64,000 nt of DNA, taken from Tricholomella constricta (lineage: Eukaryota > Basidiomycota > Agaricomycetes > Agaricales > Lyophyllaceae). The stretch lies in NCBI GenBank assembly GCA_013368375.1, contig JAACJP010000008.1, forward strand, positions 496,001 through 560,000. Reading direction: 5' to 3'. The position numbers were made by a program, and so were the translations under genes. The notes below the pieces were generated by a model. The model made no database searches. It was given only the letters and a program-made list of their open reading frames with translations, and was not told the origin of the DNA. The number at the start of each line of letters is the position of its first letter. Position 1 is the stretch's first letter. This document shows positions 12,587 to 25,464 of the stretch, in pieces.

Positions 12587-12994
12587 TGGGATGAGTACGA
12601 GTGCGCGAGTTAGATGAGAGTAGCGGGCGTTCGCCACAAAGACACGTCGTGGTCATCACAACACGTCACACATAGAAATACATTGCATAAAGTCGTGTGG
12701 ACGCAGGTACACTGGTATGGTATATAAGTCCCAACGGAAAAACCAGTAGGAGGAAGGTATAGTGGAGTAGGCCCAGACAATCCTTGTGCAAATAGGTAGA
12801 TAGATAGAAATAACAAGGCACTGAGCCACGGTCATATTACAGCAGTTGATTTGAAAGATAGGGGCATAGATAAACGGCATGCTTTTTATGCACAGCGGAA
12901 ACGCGGCCGGCGCAAAGGGTCTTCCAACTGAACCCACCAAAACGGAAAAAAAAAAGGAATCGACGAGCCCGAGCCCGCCACCTCACTTGAATTA
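12587..12994. other. Intergenic region with short TAGA repeat
   Basis: Between the start of the Derlin gene and the 3' end of the NDK-like gene, both minus strand. It includes a short (TAGA)n-like stretch near 12797-12812. No gene is supported. Confidence 0.5.
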
Positions 12995-14722
12995 TCACGT
13001 AGCAATTTGCCTGAAGCTTGACGGCGGCAATTTTGCACGAGGGTTTTTGCGCGCAGCGGCAGCGGCAGCAGCGGCCTGTTCAGCTTCCTGCTTCGCCGCA
13101 CGCAACGCTGCGCTTCTGTTCGTCCGTGGCGGAATGGTGGGGTTCGAGATTGAGGCGACACTGCTCGGGCGTGGTCTGGCTTTCGCAGCGGCCCTTTCCT
13201 CTGTCGCTCTCGCGTCAGAAGTAGAATTGGACGTCGATGTTGTGCGGGGGGCCAGCGATGGTCGCGCGCCTGACACGGATGAAGATCGTTTTATTGCGTA
13301 GCGCGATGGGGCGGCGGCTTGGGACGCTTGGGATGCAGGACGAGGTGGTGCCACGGGGGCTGGCGTTGGTCTTGAAGGCCCCAGGGTGCCTTGAGAGGAG
13401 CTTCTTGCCAGCCCTGGAAGTTTCGGTGCAGTGGCTCCACGGACTGATAGGTGGATAGTCAGTCTAGCTGTACTCTAGGTCGGACTTGAGAGCTGGACTT
13501 ACACATAAACGAGGACGGCGGGCCTGGTTCCTTCTGTGCCCGTAACGCCGCACTCTTGTTCAATCTCGGAGCCAAAGTCGGTGCCTTCACAGACGCAACG
13601 GCTATCGATTCCCTCCGCTTATGCCCCGGCACCCCGTCGAACGTCGACTTGACCGCCTCATCCGTACTCAGTGACCTGCGCCTTGGCGTCTCAGGCTTTA
13701 TACCAAGCCTCAGCGAAGCAGCGCGCGTCATTCGTGGCGCAATCGCAGGCGCAGCCGTCGACGCCACCGAGATGCTCTCCGAGCGCTTGTGGCCGGGCAC
13801 ATTTTGAAACGTTTTCGCAAGCTGCTCCTTGGATAGTGGGCCTCGTGGGCCTGACTCGGTCTTCTCGACGACAATGCCCGCACGTAGGGCCGCGCTGCGT
13901 GTCATGCGCGGCACAATGTCGGGGTTCGCATTTGTGGCTGGGATGGGACGCGCACGGAAGGCAGACTTGCCGTTTGGGGTGAGCTTCGTCCCCCCCACCG
14001 TCGATGGATTGGTTGCGCTGGATGCAGCATACCCTTCGTCGGAGGTCGCGGTGTGCTGTTGGAGGGCGGCAAGGACGGACGAGGAAACTGACCGCATGGA
14101 GCCATAGCGGTCGTCGGCGTCAGGGAGGTCGGAGGTGGGGAAGGGGGGCGAGGAGGCGAAAAGCGATGCAATCTGAATCTCTGCGATTTGGACATCGCTG
14201 GACCCCATGAGGCCGTTTTGCTGAAGCGACTTGCCGTAAAGGGCGCGGAGGGAATTGGGCGCGTCCCTCCGAGCGACTTCGGGGTCGCAGTCGCCCATGA
14301 GTGTGTTCCAGACTTCGACGGCACGGCGGCGCTCGAGAACGTAAACCCAAACAGGACCTCTGTCAAATAAAAATCGTGAGTCGCGAAGCGGCGTGACCTG
14401 AGAAAAACGGCTCACTCGGAGAATGAGGTGGCGTCTTCACCGAAGAGTTCGTAAAGGGTGTCGGGATCCGTCTCGGTGTCAAACTCCATTTGCCTTTCTT
14501 TAACGATCTTGGGAAAAAAAGAAATGAAGGTGAGCTTCTTTGATTATAAAGGGATCATACCTCAAAACTGGCTTCCTGGATGCGGGGTTCGATGTGAAAG
14601 CGGTGGGCAAGAGCATGGGTCTTGATTATGGCGACTGTGCGTGTGATGGGGTAGTTGGAAGGAGAATGGGGACGGGAATTGGGGCCGGGATAAAGAGCGT
14701 CGGGGGAGGAAGGGGAAGACAT
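12995..14722 (-). CDS. Nucleoside-diphosphate-kinase-like protein, catalytic His missing, with repeat tail
   Basis: The start is MSSPSSPDALYPG (14722). Residues from about 25 follow the NDK fold: RTVAIIKTHALAHRFHI (ATP-site Lys kept, but THA replaces PDG), FEIVKERQMEF, GPVWVYVLERRRAVEVWNTL, a DPEVARRDAPNSLRALYG segment, then NGLMGSSDVQIAEIQIASLF. In active NDKs the last segment reads N-x-x-H-G-S; here Met stands at the phospho-histidine position (codon 14206-14208). Phosphotransfer by the normal mechanism is therefore unlikely. The long tail is basic and Ser/Ala-rich and holds four copies of a PRxxxSAALR motif preceded by KRxESIxVAS-like segments. It is joined by an intron at about 13448-13503 and ends FRQIAT at 12995. 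The role is unknown; a regulatory or scaffold protein is possible. Confidence 0.75.
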
Positions 14723-15078
14723 GGGAGACCAAAAGGAAGGAAAGCTAGAAAGAAAGTCAAGTAGAAATGTAAACTGAAGAATATTCTTGCCTCCTCCTGT
14801 TGGTCGGACCTCGGACACCATGACAACCCGACATATTTCCCCATCATCCGGTGGCCCTCCAACGCAAGGAGACCTCCTCAATCCACTCCGACTGCACTGG
14901 CGTCGACGAAGAGAGAGCACTTCGCTTAACCACACTCTAAACCGGATAGAGTGCGATCGGTTCCTGACGGCGAGGCGTAACATAATAATAAAAGGCTGTG
15001 GGGTACATCTCAATCCGTAATTATCGATACAAGTAAATCCTGTCTCTCCAAATCCTCCGCCCTCTATTCAATGTCCAC
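14723..15078. other. Intergenic spacer
   Basis: Between two minus-strand genes: 5' flank of the NDK-like gene and 3' flank of TAM41. Nothing specific was seen. Confidence 0.5.
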
Positions 15079-16452
15079 TTACCGCGAGCTCGACCACCAC
15101 TTGCTGATCTTGGCAGCGCTGTATCGCACACTCTTCCCAACTCCTGCACTGGCAATCCCTTTGATAGTCTGCACTGTCGCGGGGTACCGTACGATCCTGC
15201 TCATTTCTAAATAAACCCATCAGATCGTGTCGAGCGCGTTCATAAAAGCAACTACTAACCTTCCGTCAAAACCGCTGGCAGCTTCTCGTCGCCTGCCAGC
15301 CGCAACCAGTACGCGCTCTCATCCGCCTCGATAGACGGCTCAGACGACGATCGCGAGTAATTATTCTTCACCTGCGTCAACAAATTCGACGGCAGTTTCT
15401 TCAAATGCGCAGCACGCGCCTGCGGTGCCGTGTCCTGCTGTATTGTCGACGATAACGAGGGCCAGTGCACCCCCGGAAGCCCCACCGCCAGACGGTGGTA
15501 CAGCTCCTTGAACTGCGGACCCTGCTTGCGCACGATATTGGAAACCTTTCCCCTATTCTCTGCTGGGAGCCACATCCGCGGATCGCCAGAGTAGCTTATC
15601 CCCGCTATCCGTTCAAAAAGCTCCGTTTCCGGAAATTCGTGGGGCAGGGTGAGGAGGGCAGCGCGTACGGCGGAAGTAAGGTTGACCTGCTGTGTCAGCC
15701 GTACGCGAGCGTCATCCTTGATGATCCGAAGCGGTTTGTGCATTCGTCCAGCGAGGTAAAGCGTCTTCCAATTGAGCAGATCGGAGCATAGGTTGTCGAT
15801 CGTAGTCACGCCGTATTTGATTCTCTGGATGGACGAAGGAAACGCGATCGGTCAGCTGGCGTTGGCTGGCGCGTGTGCGACATGTGTAGGGATGACATAC
15901 CACGCCATTCATGGGCACATAGGCATTGAACCAAACACCAGGTCCAAATTCCTCTAATCGCGAGACGTAAGATGATCCCAGAAGCCGTGCATGTAATGGG
16001 TAGTGGTGCGGGTGCTGATGCATATTAATGGAGTGGAAGTGTGCGGGATGGGTTACTGCGAACATGAAATCTAGCATAGGCGCGTCTTTCGCGGAAGTGT
16101 CTTTCGAGTAGCCATCCTGCTCAAAGACGCCTGAGCCATATGCGAATGCGTAACGAATAGGTGCATCGAACTGCGAGACGATGGATTCCAGCAAGGCTCG
16201 CGTGCTATTGGACACCGGAAGCAGCTGGTTCCGGCCAAAGCTCGGTGGCAGTGTCGGGAGCGCTTGATATTGCTGAGAGACCGCTGGTCGAGGACGAAGG
16301 TAAAGCGCGGTCCGGGGCTTGTTGAGCTTGCTTGGCGGTTTCGGGGGCGGAGGAGGAGCATCGGGTGACGAGTGTACTGTCTCTGTGGCCATGTACCGGA
16401 CAACAAGAACAGGAAGAGAACGAGTGCGGGGGTTACGGGTAACGGAAAGCAT
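15079..16452 (-). CDS. TAM41: Mitochondrial phosphatidate cytidylyltransferase TAM41
   Basis: TAM41 (Mmp37) makes CDP-diacylglycerol from phosphatidate and CTP at the matrix side of the mitochondrial inner membrane, the first step towards cardiolipin. The N-terminus (MLSVTRNPRTRSLPVLVVRY) is Arg/hydroxyl-rich and acid-free, like a mitochondrial presequence. The nucleotidyltransferase core shows IRYAFAYGSGVFEQDGY, then DFMFAVTHPAHFHSINM, GPGVWFNAYVPMNGVVIKYG and NWKTLYLAGRMHKP. The C-terminus reads VLTEEMSRIVRYPATVQTIK then GIASAGVGKSVRYSAAKISK, ending KWWSSSR (stop 15079-15081). About three introns. The length is usual for the family and no damage is seen. Confidence 0.92.
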
Positions 16453-16616
16453 AGTGAATAATTATACGAGTTGAGTAGGAGGAGGAGGAGGAGGAAAGGG
16501 ATGGCGAGTGCCAGAAAACTGATCGCGAATGGCCTCACGTGCAAACGGCACTCATGACACCGACGGCATGTGGTTTTGTTTCTTACCAGAAATAAATAAC
16601 TGTAAATAGTACATAT

Positions 16617-19329
16617 CTATTCGCCGGCCGCGACGCTCGATGCCCGGCTGCTGCCATATGGTGCTCGCCGTCTGCTCTGTGCGAATCCCAAGCTCACAGC
16701 CCGGCCCCCCATATGGCGGTAGCTCCCAGCTCCCCCCTCAGGGGGTATATTTTCGCCCAATGACGGCCGCCTTTCCGCCCGATCGGTTTTCGCCGACGCG
16801 GGTCCGGATCCGAGGCTTCCGAGCGCCCATGCCACCTCCATGCCGCTCTTCACGCTCCACAGCCACGTCAGCACAAACACTGGCGTGCTGACGAGAACGT
16901 TAAGTACAGGATATATGTCCGGGTATCGCGAGGGCGGGTCGATGAGGAGTTCCATAATGTGCAGTGCGAGCGCAGCGGAATAGACGGCCTGTCGAGCGGA
17001 AGCTCTTGATCAGGAAAACTTTCTCGGAAGCAAAAAAAAAAAAATGGAGGCGTTTCTTACTGTAGAGAGAATTTGAATAAATGACTTTTGGGGTGCCCGC
17101 AGTGGGTTGTGTCCGACGAGCCTGTTCCATAGTAATAGGGTTGCGATATATTGTACACCGAGTCCGTCTCGCTTTAGCAGAGGCCACATGCTAGACCAAG
17201 TCAACTTTCTTTCCCAACGAGCGCGAAAGGACATGACATACCTGAACACAGCAACATTGTTCACGAGAACGCCCCAGGAGTACACGGAAGAATCGATATG
17301 GGCCCCAGAAAGAAGGAGGGTGATTGGTAGAAGGGGCAGCAGAATAGTCTTTTCATGGACTTGGAACGAGAAGAGGAAGAACGACATTGAGGAGTTGAGA
17401 AGCGCATAGGGCAGGAGCGGAAGGAAAGGTGCATGCGCGGCGTCAAGCCGTTGTAATGAAGCCGAAGCCATACTGTCCACCTTAAACTTGAAACCCGCGT
17501 GCAGAAGAACAAACACACTGGGGAAGAAGCCTAGCGCGGTTAGAGATGTAGAGAGCTTCACCAAGGAGCCAGCAGATGCCCAACTCTTCCATTTGAATAC
17601 GACGTTGGTCGCGCACCAGAAGTTGGCGACCTTGTCTTCGAAAAGTCCTCGGGCGAAAGGGAAGATGCGGGTTATGGGACCGATGATCGCGGATAGTGGT
17701 GCGAAAGGAGGAAGGAAGGGTAAAAACAGAACAAGCAATGTGACGACGGTGACGGTGGCTAAGCGAATGAAGAGTGTACCTCTGGAGCCAGTAATCAGCA
17801 TAGATGAATCCTCGCATACCTCAAACACTCACCCTTGTGTGGGCCCGAGATAGATGCATTTCGCGAGGAGGTAAGACCCAATTGCAGGGGCGAAGTACAG
17901 CGCCATCTGCTTGAACCCAAGACTCAAAACAAAACAAACAGCACCCAAAAGGTCTTGCCCGGTGGCAAAGAAGTTGAGAGTGAATAGTGCTAGTCCTAAG
18001 GTGTGTCAATATATCACCCCCAAGGCAAGATGTTGTACTAGACGCACCGAGCATCACGGAATTGTATTGGAAGTGTCCTGAATCAATGAGGAGAAGCGCC
18101 GGTTGGAACAATAAAGTCAAGAACGCGATGTTCTAATGCTTATCGTTAAGAACACGCAGACAGAGTGAGAGGGGTGGAACGTGCCTGTGTTCTTTTCGAG
18201 CGACTCCCTTGCCACGTCCATGCAAACATCAATAGAGCGGGGATATATACCAGCGCATCCAATGCAATGACACTTGTCCGCATAAAGATCTTGCTGCCCG
18301 GTGTCTCGATACCACGAGATGCTTCCAACGCGAACCAAGAAGGCTCAACCCAGGAACCACTGCCAACGTTTTCAGCAATCCAGGGCGACGAATACGGAGA
18401 ATAGGGAGAGTATCACGCACATTTTACCACATAGCCATGAGACATACGCCGTCAGTGGTGGATAATCAAGGCCCCAATACTGTAGATCGTACGTATACCA
18501 CTCCCGTAAGGGCAAGTGTATCGTGAGCTCCATCCAATGCCGCTGTGCCTCGTAATCCCCGAACATTGGCGGTGTCCCCAGGCCTGAAGACCGAACATCG
18601 AACAACATCCAGTCAGAACACACCCCACTAAGAAGCCCTGCCAAAATAACTCACCGGAATACGACCCCAGCCCGAGGCTCGCCTTCACCAAGACGGCCGT
18701 CATGATGCCCGCGGGGACGACCCATTGCTTCAGCCCTCTCTTGTGCATCCAGCGGATCCACCTTCTTCCCATGCTTGCTTCCGTGCCATGATCATGTTTT
18801 TCCTGCGCCCTGGATTCGGCATGCCGTGTGCTGCTGGTGCTGCCAGGACGCAACGAGGCCGCGGACGTATTTTGATGTTGGTGGAGTGCGCTGAAACTCG
18901 TGTGATGGCTGTAAGATCGGGGGCGGTGGGATGTAGTAGAGGCAGAGGCGGGAGACGCAGCGCGCGAGGAGACAGGGGAGAGCGGGGGTGTGCGGAGCCA
19001 GTGCTGGCTGGCGGAGCTCTCGATGAGGTGCCGTCGAGGGGTCGGCGCGATTATCTCGAGGCGGCCTGGGAAGGGTCTACAGATGGGCCATAAGGGGGGG
19101 AACAGGTGTAAGGCTGTGAGTAGCTAGATGTTTACCTTGGAGGCATGGAACTGGTGCTGCTGGATTGGCGGAAGGGTGATTCAGCGCGTATAGATATCGG
19201 GCTGACGCTATTAGCTGCGTATGCCTGGCGGAGGCTAGTGGACGACGTCCTTATGCGGGTTGTCCGTTTGCGTGGTTCATCGGGCGGTAGTGCGGAGAGT
19301 TCATCCATGTTGGTGAATGTAGCATTCAA
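16617..19329 (-). CDS. ALG6: Dolichyl-P-Glc:Man9GlcNAc2-PP-dolichol alpha-1,3-glucosyltransferase
   Basis: ALG6 adds the first glucose to the lipid-linked oligosaccharide in the ER lumen. Diagnostic motifs are [19 protein letters not shown] and [19 protein letters not shown] in the first luminal loop, and [17 protein letters not shown] in the middle. Many membrane segments follow, e.g. [19 protein letters not shown] and [20 protein letters not shown]. The first cytoplasmic region is unusually long: about 150 Ser/Arg-rich residues before [20 protein letters not shown]. Starts at 19329 ([11 protein letters not shown]) or the in-frame ATG at 19308 are both possible; the second has the better context. 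The C-terminal tail past the last membrane segment is Gly/Arg/Pro-rich and ends at 16617. About ten introns. ALG8 is the nearest alternative but the loop motifs fit ALG6 better. Confidence 0.88.
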
Positions 19330-19434
19330 AATTTAAGGCAGCTTACAGTTACACCCGGGACTCGGTTAACTCAGATCATATCCACCTCCGTAAAATCACA
19401 ACATTTGTAGTAGTGCTAAGTGGTATCTGTCGTC

Positions 19435-20431
19435 CTAATCCACGTCCTCGCCCTCAATGACATCCTTCCCATCTTCAGAGAACTTGACGTTTTTCTAGAA
19501 TAGCAAGTCAATGGCATAAAGGTAAACAGACACAGGCTTTGCTCAGAAGACTCACGGGATGCGAGGATGATTTTCCGATATACTTCGTATGGTCTGTACA
19601 AGGTTTATATTCTTAGCACACCGGAAATCCCGGGCGGTATCGCGGGCGGCTTACATCCATACGCCACTAATTCTCCAGCAGGGTTTGTAAAGTCAACCCG
19701 TGTGTACGCCAGTGATTTGCCTATCAAACAGGCTTTATTTCTGTGCATTTGCGTGGATGTGATAACTCACCCATTCCCGTCAGGATGGCCTTGGCATGCA
19801 GGGTATCGCCTAAACGCCCTGCAGGACGGACAAAGGAGGTCCCGATATCTGTGGAGACACCGGTCATAAAATGGCCTTTCGTGGCTACTGCGAGGGACCC
19901 CAAAGTATCCGTGAGGGAGAGGATAAGGCCTCCATGCACTGCGAAACCAGGTCAATCCTACAACTTAAGGTGGATCCGGAGCAACTATACCTGTCTGTGT
20001 CCGAGTTGTTGAGCTCAATTCATAGAAAGAACAGACATTAACGCACCCCGACGCGATTCACTACCGAACCCAATGTCAGAACGCCTCACTCTTCTGTGCA
20101 GCAAGACGTACAGTTAGACTGCTCTACTTTCAGGGAAACCTGTACTGTGCCGGGCGACGCGTCATGGATGACAAGCTTTGGTCAAAAAGTTAGCTGGTTC
20201 GCTGCCACAGGAGATTCAAGCGTCACATTGGGGAAACACTGCGTGTCATGTCCTGTCATCTGGGGTTCAGGACGTGAAGGAAGATGGGTGCACCCGCTTG
20301 ACGCACCTTTTGTGTCAAGGAATGATCGCCACACCTATTTGCCCAGAATATATTGGTGAGCCTTGATATGGCAGTAGAATGCTGCTCCTTACCCTGCGAG
20401 TGAAGCGCAAGCAAGCAGTCGGAGTAGCCAT
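19435..20431 (-). CDS. Hot-dog fold acyl-CoA thioesterase (ACOT13/PaaI type), 5' end uncertain
   Basis: The hot-dog core reads VHGGLILSLTDTLGSLAVAT, then GVSTDIGTSFVRPAGRLGD and TLHAKAILTGMG. This is the helix-and-strand pattern of ACOT13-like thioesterases, with the HGG motif of the active site, and it hydrolyses acyl-CoA to acid and CoA. Later exons give the strand with PAGELVAYG and HTKYIGKS, and the end is KNVKFSEDGKDVIEGEDVD (stop 19435-19437). Upstream exons include ELSSTTRTQT joined to the core, and DASPGTVQVSLKVEQSN. The region above 20190 could not be joined cleanly. A short exon MATPTACLRFTRR followed by a good GT donor (ATG at 20429-20431) is a candidate start only. The substrate is unknown. 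Confidence 0.7.
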
Positions 20432-20780
20432 GTAGGAGGATTTGACCGGGCCGATAGGACGGATTTGGTCACAGAAGCCGCTTAGTCATCTTAATGTAGT
20501 TGGACATCGTCGGGAACGATGAGGACGGTGATGAGCTGAGGCACCGTATTTATGAGAGCATCGCCATCGACGTTTTTCGATGATCCCCTTCTTCGCACTT
20601 CCCGTCGAACAGGCTTTGCAAAACGTCCAATGTCATTTTGTTTGGCATATCGTTCGCGTCCATTGAAGACCATCATGACATTCCGGGGAAGCCCACAACC
20701 GGACTATGATCAAGTGATAATTACAAGCCCAGTGTGTGCCTCTCGTTCTTGTGCCTCCCCCAGCTTGTTCACCAGCCAGC
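20432..20780. other. Divergent intergenic region
   Basis: Between the likely start of the thioesterase gene (-) and the acyl-CoA dehydrogenase gene (+), so probably a shared promoter. No specific element was recognised. Confidence 0.4.
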
Positions 20781-22999
20781 ATGCGTGTCGAAGACGGTTT
20801 CCAGCCAGTCAGTAGCTTGCTAGTCCCCCTCCGAACAATGCCTCATCCTATTACTGGCTTCCCCAGATTGCCTTTCCAGAGGAGAACCCATACACCTCTG
20901 ATTTGGTCCTTCCATCTCTGTTGAAGCGCACCATCCCCAGAAGGTAGAAGCTGGATCTGTCCTCTCTGTGCGACACTCAACTGAGCTCTTGTCTTCTAGT
21001 GCATTCAATGAAATTGAGCCAGATCTTGAACGCCTGGGAGCAGATGTGATCACAAGTACGTCTCTTGCTAATATAAGCCAACTATATCCAACCTGCCACT
21101 CAGCTATTCGTGCCATGGGAAGCGGCAACCGCGTTGCACCCCCTCGCCTCATTCAATATGACCAGTGGGGGCGCCGAGTGGATGAGCTTGAGACGAGCGA
21201 AGGCTGGAGAGACCTCAAAGCAGTCGGCCAGAAGGAAGGTCTTCCTGCCATATTCTATGAGCGAAAATATCAAGAGCACAGTCGTTCGTATGGATTTGCA
21301 AAGATGATGATCATCGTCGGCGACTCGCATGAGGTCGGTGCTCCAGCACGAGGATTTTCATCGCGGCTAATCAAATTTCTCCAGGTTTTCTGTCCACTGA
21401 GCATGACAGACGGCACTGCTCGCGTTATTGAGCTTATAGGTTCTGCCGAAATGAAGGAGAAGATATTACCGCGACTCATAAGGTAGCCAGATTTTTCTCC
21501 ATGCCGGGTCAATTTCATTAACTCTCAACGCAGTCGAGACCCTGCAGTCGCCTTCACATCCGGCCAATGGATGACAGAGGTGTGTGTCCATGTTCCAGTG
21601 CCATCCAATATATAGCTCAATCCTTGATAGCGCCCAGGCGGTTCCGATGTTTCCCAAACTGAGACCGTAGCTACACCTACAGGGAAGAACAACGTATTAG
21701 GCCCCGAGTACACACTCAATGGCTTCAAGTGGTTCTCCAGTGCCACAGACAGCCATATATCAGTTGCTTTGGCTCGAACTGGCTCAGTACAGGACGGCTC
21801 TCGAGGACTATCCCTCTTCTTCGTGCCCCTGCGCCTTCCGCTTCTTCGAGCTCCATCCGAGCCCCTCCCCCCTGCGACCAGCAATAACATATTTGTCCAT
21901 CGTCTCAAGAACAAGATCGGGACACACACCCTTCCTACCGCCGAATTGTCTCTGGATGGCTCGGAGGCATATCTGATCGGCGCCCTCAATCAAGGCGTCA
22001 AGAACATTTCACCGGTCCTCAACATTACGCGCCTATGGTCCTCCATCGCTTCCATCGGCGGGCTGCGCAAGTGCCTCGCCATCGCAACGGCATATGCCAA
22101 AGTCCGCACCATCAACGGCGGCACAAGACTGCTCCAGGACTCTCCCCTGCACGTCTCCCAGCTCGCAGCCATCAGCCTCGTCTACCGCGCCCTGACACAT
22201 CTGACCTTTGGCGTCATTCGCTTGCTGGGCAAGGCCGAGTGTGACGTGGCTTCACCGGACGAGCTGCGCAGGCTGAGGATGCTGACCCCGACGGCAAAGG
22301 CGTTCGCTGCGGAGAAGGCGTGCGCGGGGATGGAGGAGGCGATGACTGCGCTCGGCGGGGCAGGATACATGGAGGAGAATGGCTTCGGGCGCGCAATCAG
22401 AGATTCGCTCGTGGAGAAGTGCGTTTATGGGTTGAATGGGCATTCTCTTGCTGACCCGTTGATTATTTCATTGTTAGGATCTGGGAAGGTACTACCACGG
22501 TTTTAGCGTTGGACCTCGCCAGGGCTGCGCAGGACCCTGCAACGCTAAATTCATTCCTCTCGGTAAGTCTCATCCAAGGCTCTTGTTGTACAAATAGCTC
22601 ACTGTACGTTCTATACTGTAGTGGGTGAAGGAAGTCATCTCATCGTGCCCTCTGGATCTACGGGCGCGGCTTCGAGAACCCCTCGACGTTCTAAACGATG
22701 CCCTGTCAGAATTAGCAGGGTCACTCAAGAAGCCAATCGCTCCTCTGGTCCCTCGCCCAGCGCTGATCCTCACGGGCTTCGTGGCATCAAGCGCATTCCT
22801 ATTGGAGCATGCTATCTGGGCGTATGTCGGTAGGGAGAATGATCGTGAGACAGATGTTGAGGTGTTCCAGCGATGGATTTTGGAGGGCGGAATGGTCGCG
22901 GCGATTGAGGATGTTAGGAGAGCAAACCTGGATGGTCAGACACGCGCAACTGCCAATTCGACGATTGTATTCGGGGGATTATCGAGGGCTAAGTTATGA
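20781..22999 (+). CDS. Acyl-CoA dehydrogenase, AidB-like, peroxisomal (PTS1)
   Basis: FAD-dependent acyl-CoA dehydrogenase family protein. The start MRVEDGFQPIAFPEENPYTS is obtained by splicing at about 20809-20870. Motifs include PPRLIQYDQWGRRVDELETS, typical of the AidB branch. FAD/substrate segments are SMTDGTARVIELIGSAEM, VAFTSGQWMTERPGGSDVSQ and GFKWFSSATDSHISVALART. The C-terminal helices contain EEAMTALGGAGYMEENGFGR and the KIWEGTTTVLALDL turn (intron at 22421-22480). It ends GGLSRAKL, so the last three residues Ala-Lys-Leu match the peroxisomal targeting signal 1. The frame is intact. It may act on branched or unusual acyl-CoAs in the peroxisome; AidB itself has been linked to alkylation damage, and which role applies here cannot be told. 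Confidence 0.87.
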
Positions 23000-23214
23000 T
23001 CGATGATCCTTAGGTGTCATTGCGAGGCACTTTGTGTACAGATATGGTGCAGTGAAGTAGTGAATAAGAATAAATGACAGTACAGTATCGTTTATCAGAC
23101 TTGAATATGACATGCATTTTATGGTTATGATTCAGATGGGGGTGAATAAGGGACTAGATGGCAGCTGGTGGACGATCCGATTAATCGATGCAACATCAGT
23201 AGTAAAGAATTTGC

Positions 23215-23916
23215 TCACCCAAGCGTCCCGCGTCCTCCCCATCCCGCTCGCGGTGTCAAATTCAGGGAAATTGATTGCTGCGACCGAAGCACCTCGATTG
23301 CAATAAGTTGCTGCAATTTTCTTATTATTACCAGATTCGCGCAAGAGGAGAAATATGCGTACATTCTCGTTGGCAGCGACCAAATCAGCCAAAGGTTGCA
23401 GGGACGACGATGAGAAATTCCGGTGACCCAGAGCACCGAATTTCACCACAAGATCCTCTCGTTGAAGGCCCTAGTTGCAGTTTAGTAAGAATAAACGTGT
23501 ATTTTAGTCAGATAACGCACGGCATCAGCAGCGGGACTTCCAGGAGCCACACCGTTGACCTTTGCGAACGGCTGTGGTTCGGTGCTAGCGCCTGGCCCAG
23601 GTCCAGAGTCTTTAGGCGCGAGCGCAGGATCGTAGATAACCTCGAGCGCTTTCGCGATGCCGTTCGTGACAGCCTCTAGATCGTTTCTCAGTTCAATAAT
23701 GCGCACCCGCGCAGTGCGGACGGAGTAGACATCAATGTCTGCGCGCGGAAAACCCTCGGCGTCAACGAGCGGCGTCTCCAGGGTCGAGTTGTTATTGGCT
23801 TTGAGGATGGAGATCTGCGTCTCGATCTGCTCCTCGATATTACTCTTCTTCTGCATCAATGCTCGGGCATGGTCCGACATTGGAATGGTCGGTGAGGATG
23901 GAAGCGTAAACCCCAT
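23215..23916 (-). CDS. NAS2: 26S proteasome assembly chaperone NAS2 (PSMD9/p27)
   Basis: NAS2 guides insertion of the Rpt ATPases into the proteasome base. The N-terminal coiled-coil part starts MGFTLPSSPTIPMSDHARAL (a second Met begins MSDHARAL) and continues KKSNIEEQIETQISILKA, then PLVDAEGFPRADIDVYSVRT, highly characteristic of the family. A PDZ domain follows: PFAKVNGVAPGSPAADAGLQ, then GLQREDLVVKFGALGH. The last exon is joined by an intron starting just after AANEN and gives SISLNLTPRAGWGGRGTLG with the stop at 23215-23217, matching the usual LTP...GWGGRGLLG end. Three exons; the length is normal. Confidence 0.9.
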
Positions 23917-24255
23917 AGATGTGGAAGAGCGAATTTAAAATTGGTTGGGAGGGAACTTGAAGAAACGAGAGGTCCGTGGCCCGGACCGCTCTGGACCGCC
24001 GGACCCCGATGTTATTTGTGCGACGGCTCATTGGCAAACAATAAATCTACCAACTGACCCTGAACTCACAACTGTGGCGAAATAACGCGACCAAAGTAAA
24101 CGCGTGGAGCTGTCCCAAAGCTTGGCAGAACTTCTTTTCGAATCATCAGATCTCTTGAGGAGAGGCCACTGATTTTTTTTCTTTCGTATTCAATTTATTT
24201 ATGAATAAGTACCAGGTAAACTGCGGCAAGTAGTGCCTTCTTTCTTTTCGACCGC
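23917..24255. other. Intergenic spacer
   Basis: 5' flank of NAS2 and 3' flank of THI4, both minus strand. A short T-run lies near 24173-24185. Nothing else is seen. Confidence 0.5.
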
Positions 24256-25416
<1,161 letters not shown>

Positions 25417-25456
25417 AGTGGAACACTTGAAGAGCTAAACGGGGTGGTAGGCGAGG

Positions 25457-25464
25457 TTTATATA
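25457..25464 (-). promoter_or_regulatory. TATA box of THI4
   Basis: On the minus strand the sequence reads TATATAAA, about 41 nt before the THI4 start codon. The motif is seen; its function is inferred. No TPP riboswitch was found near it. Confidence 0.5.

Noticed and set aside
13556..14107. Plus-strand open frames opposite the NDK-like gene
   Set aside because: Antisense shadows of low-complexity coding sequence; the minus strand carries the NDK domain and repeats.
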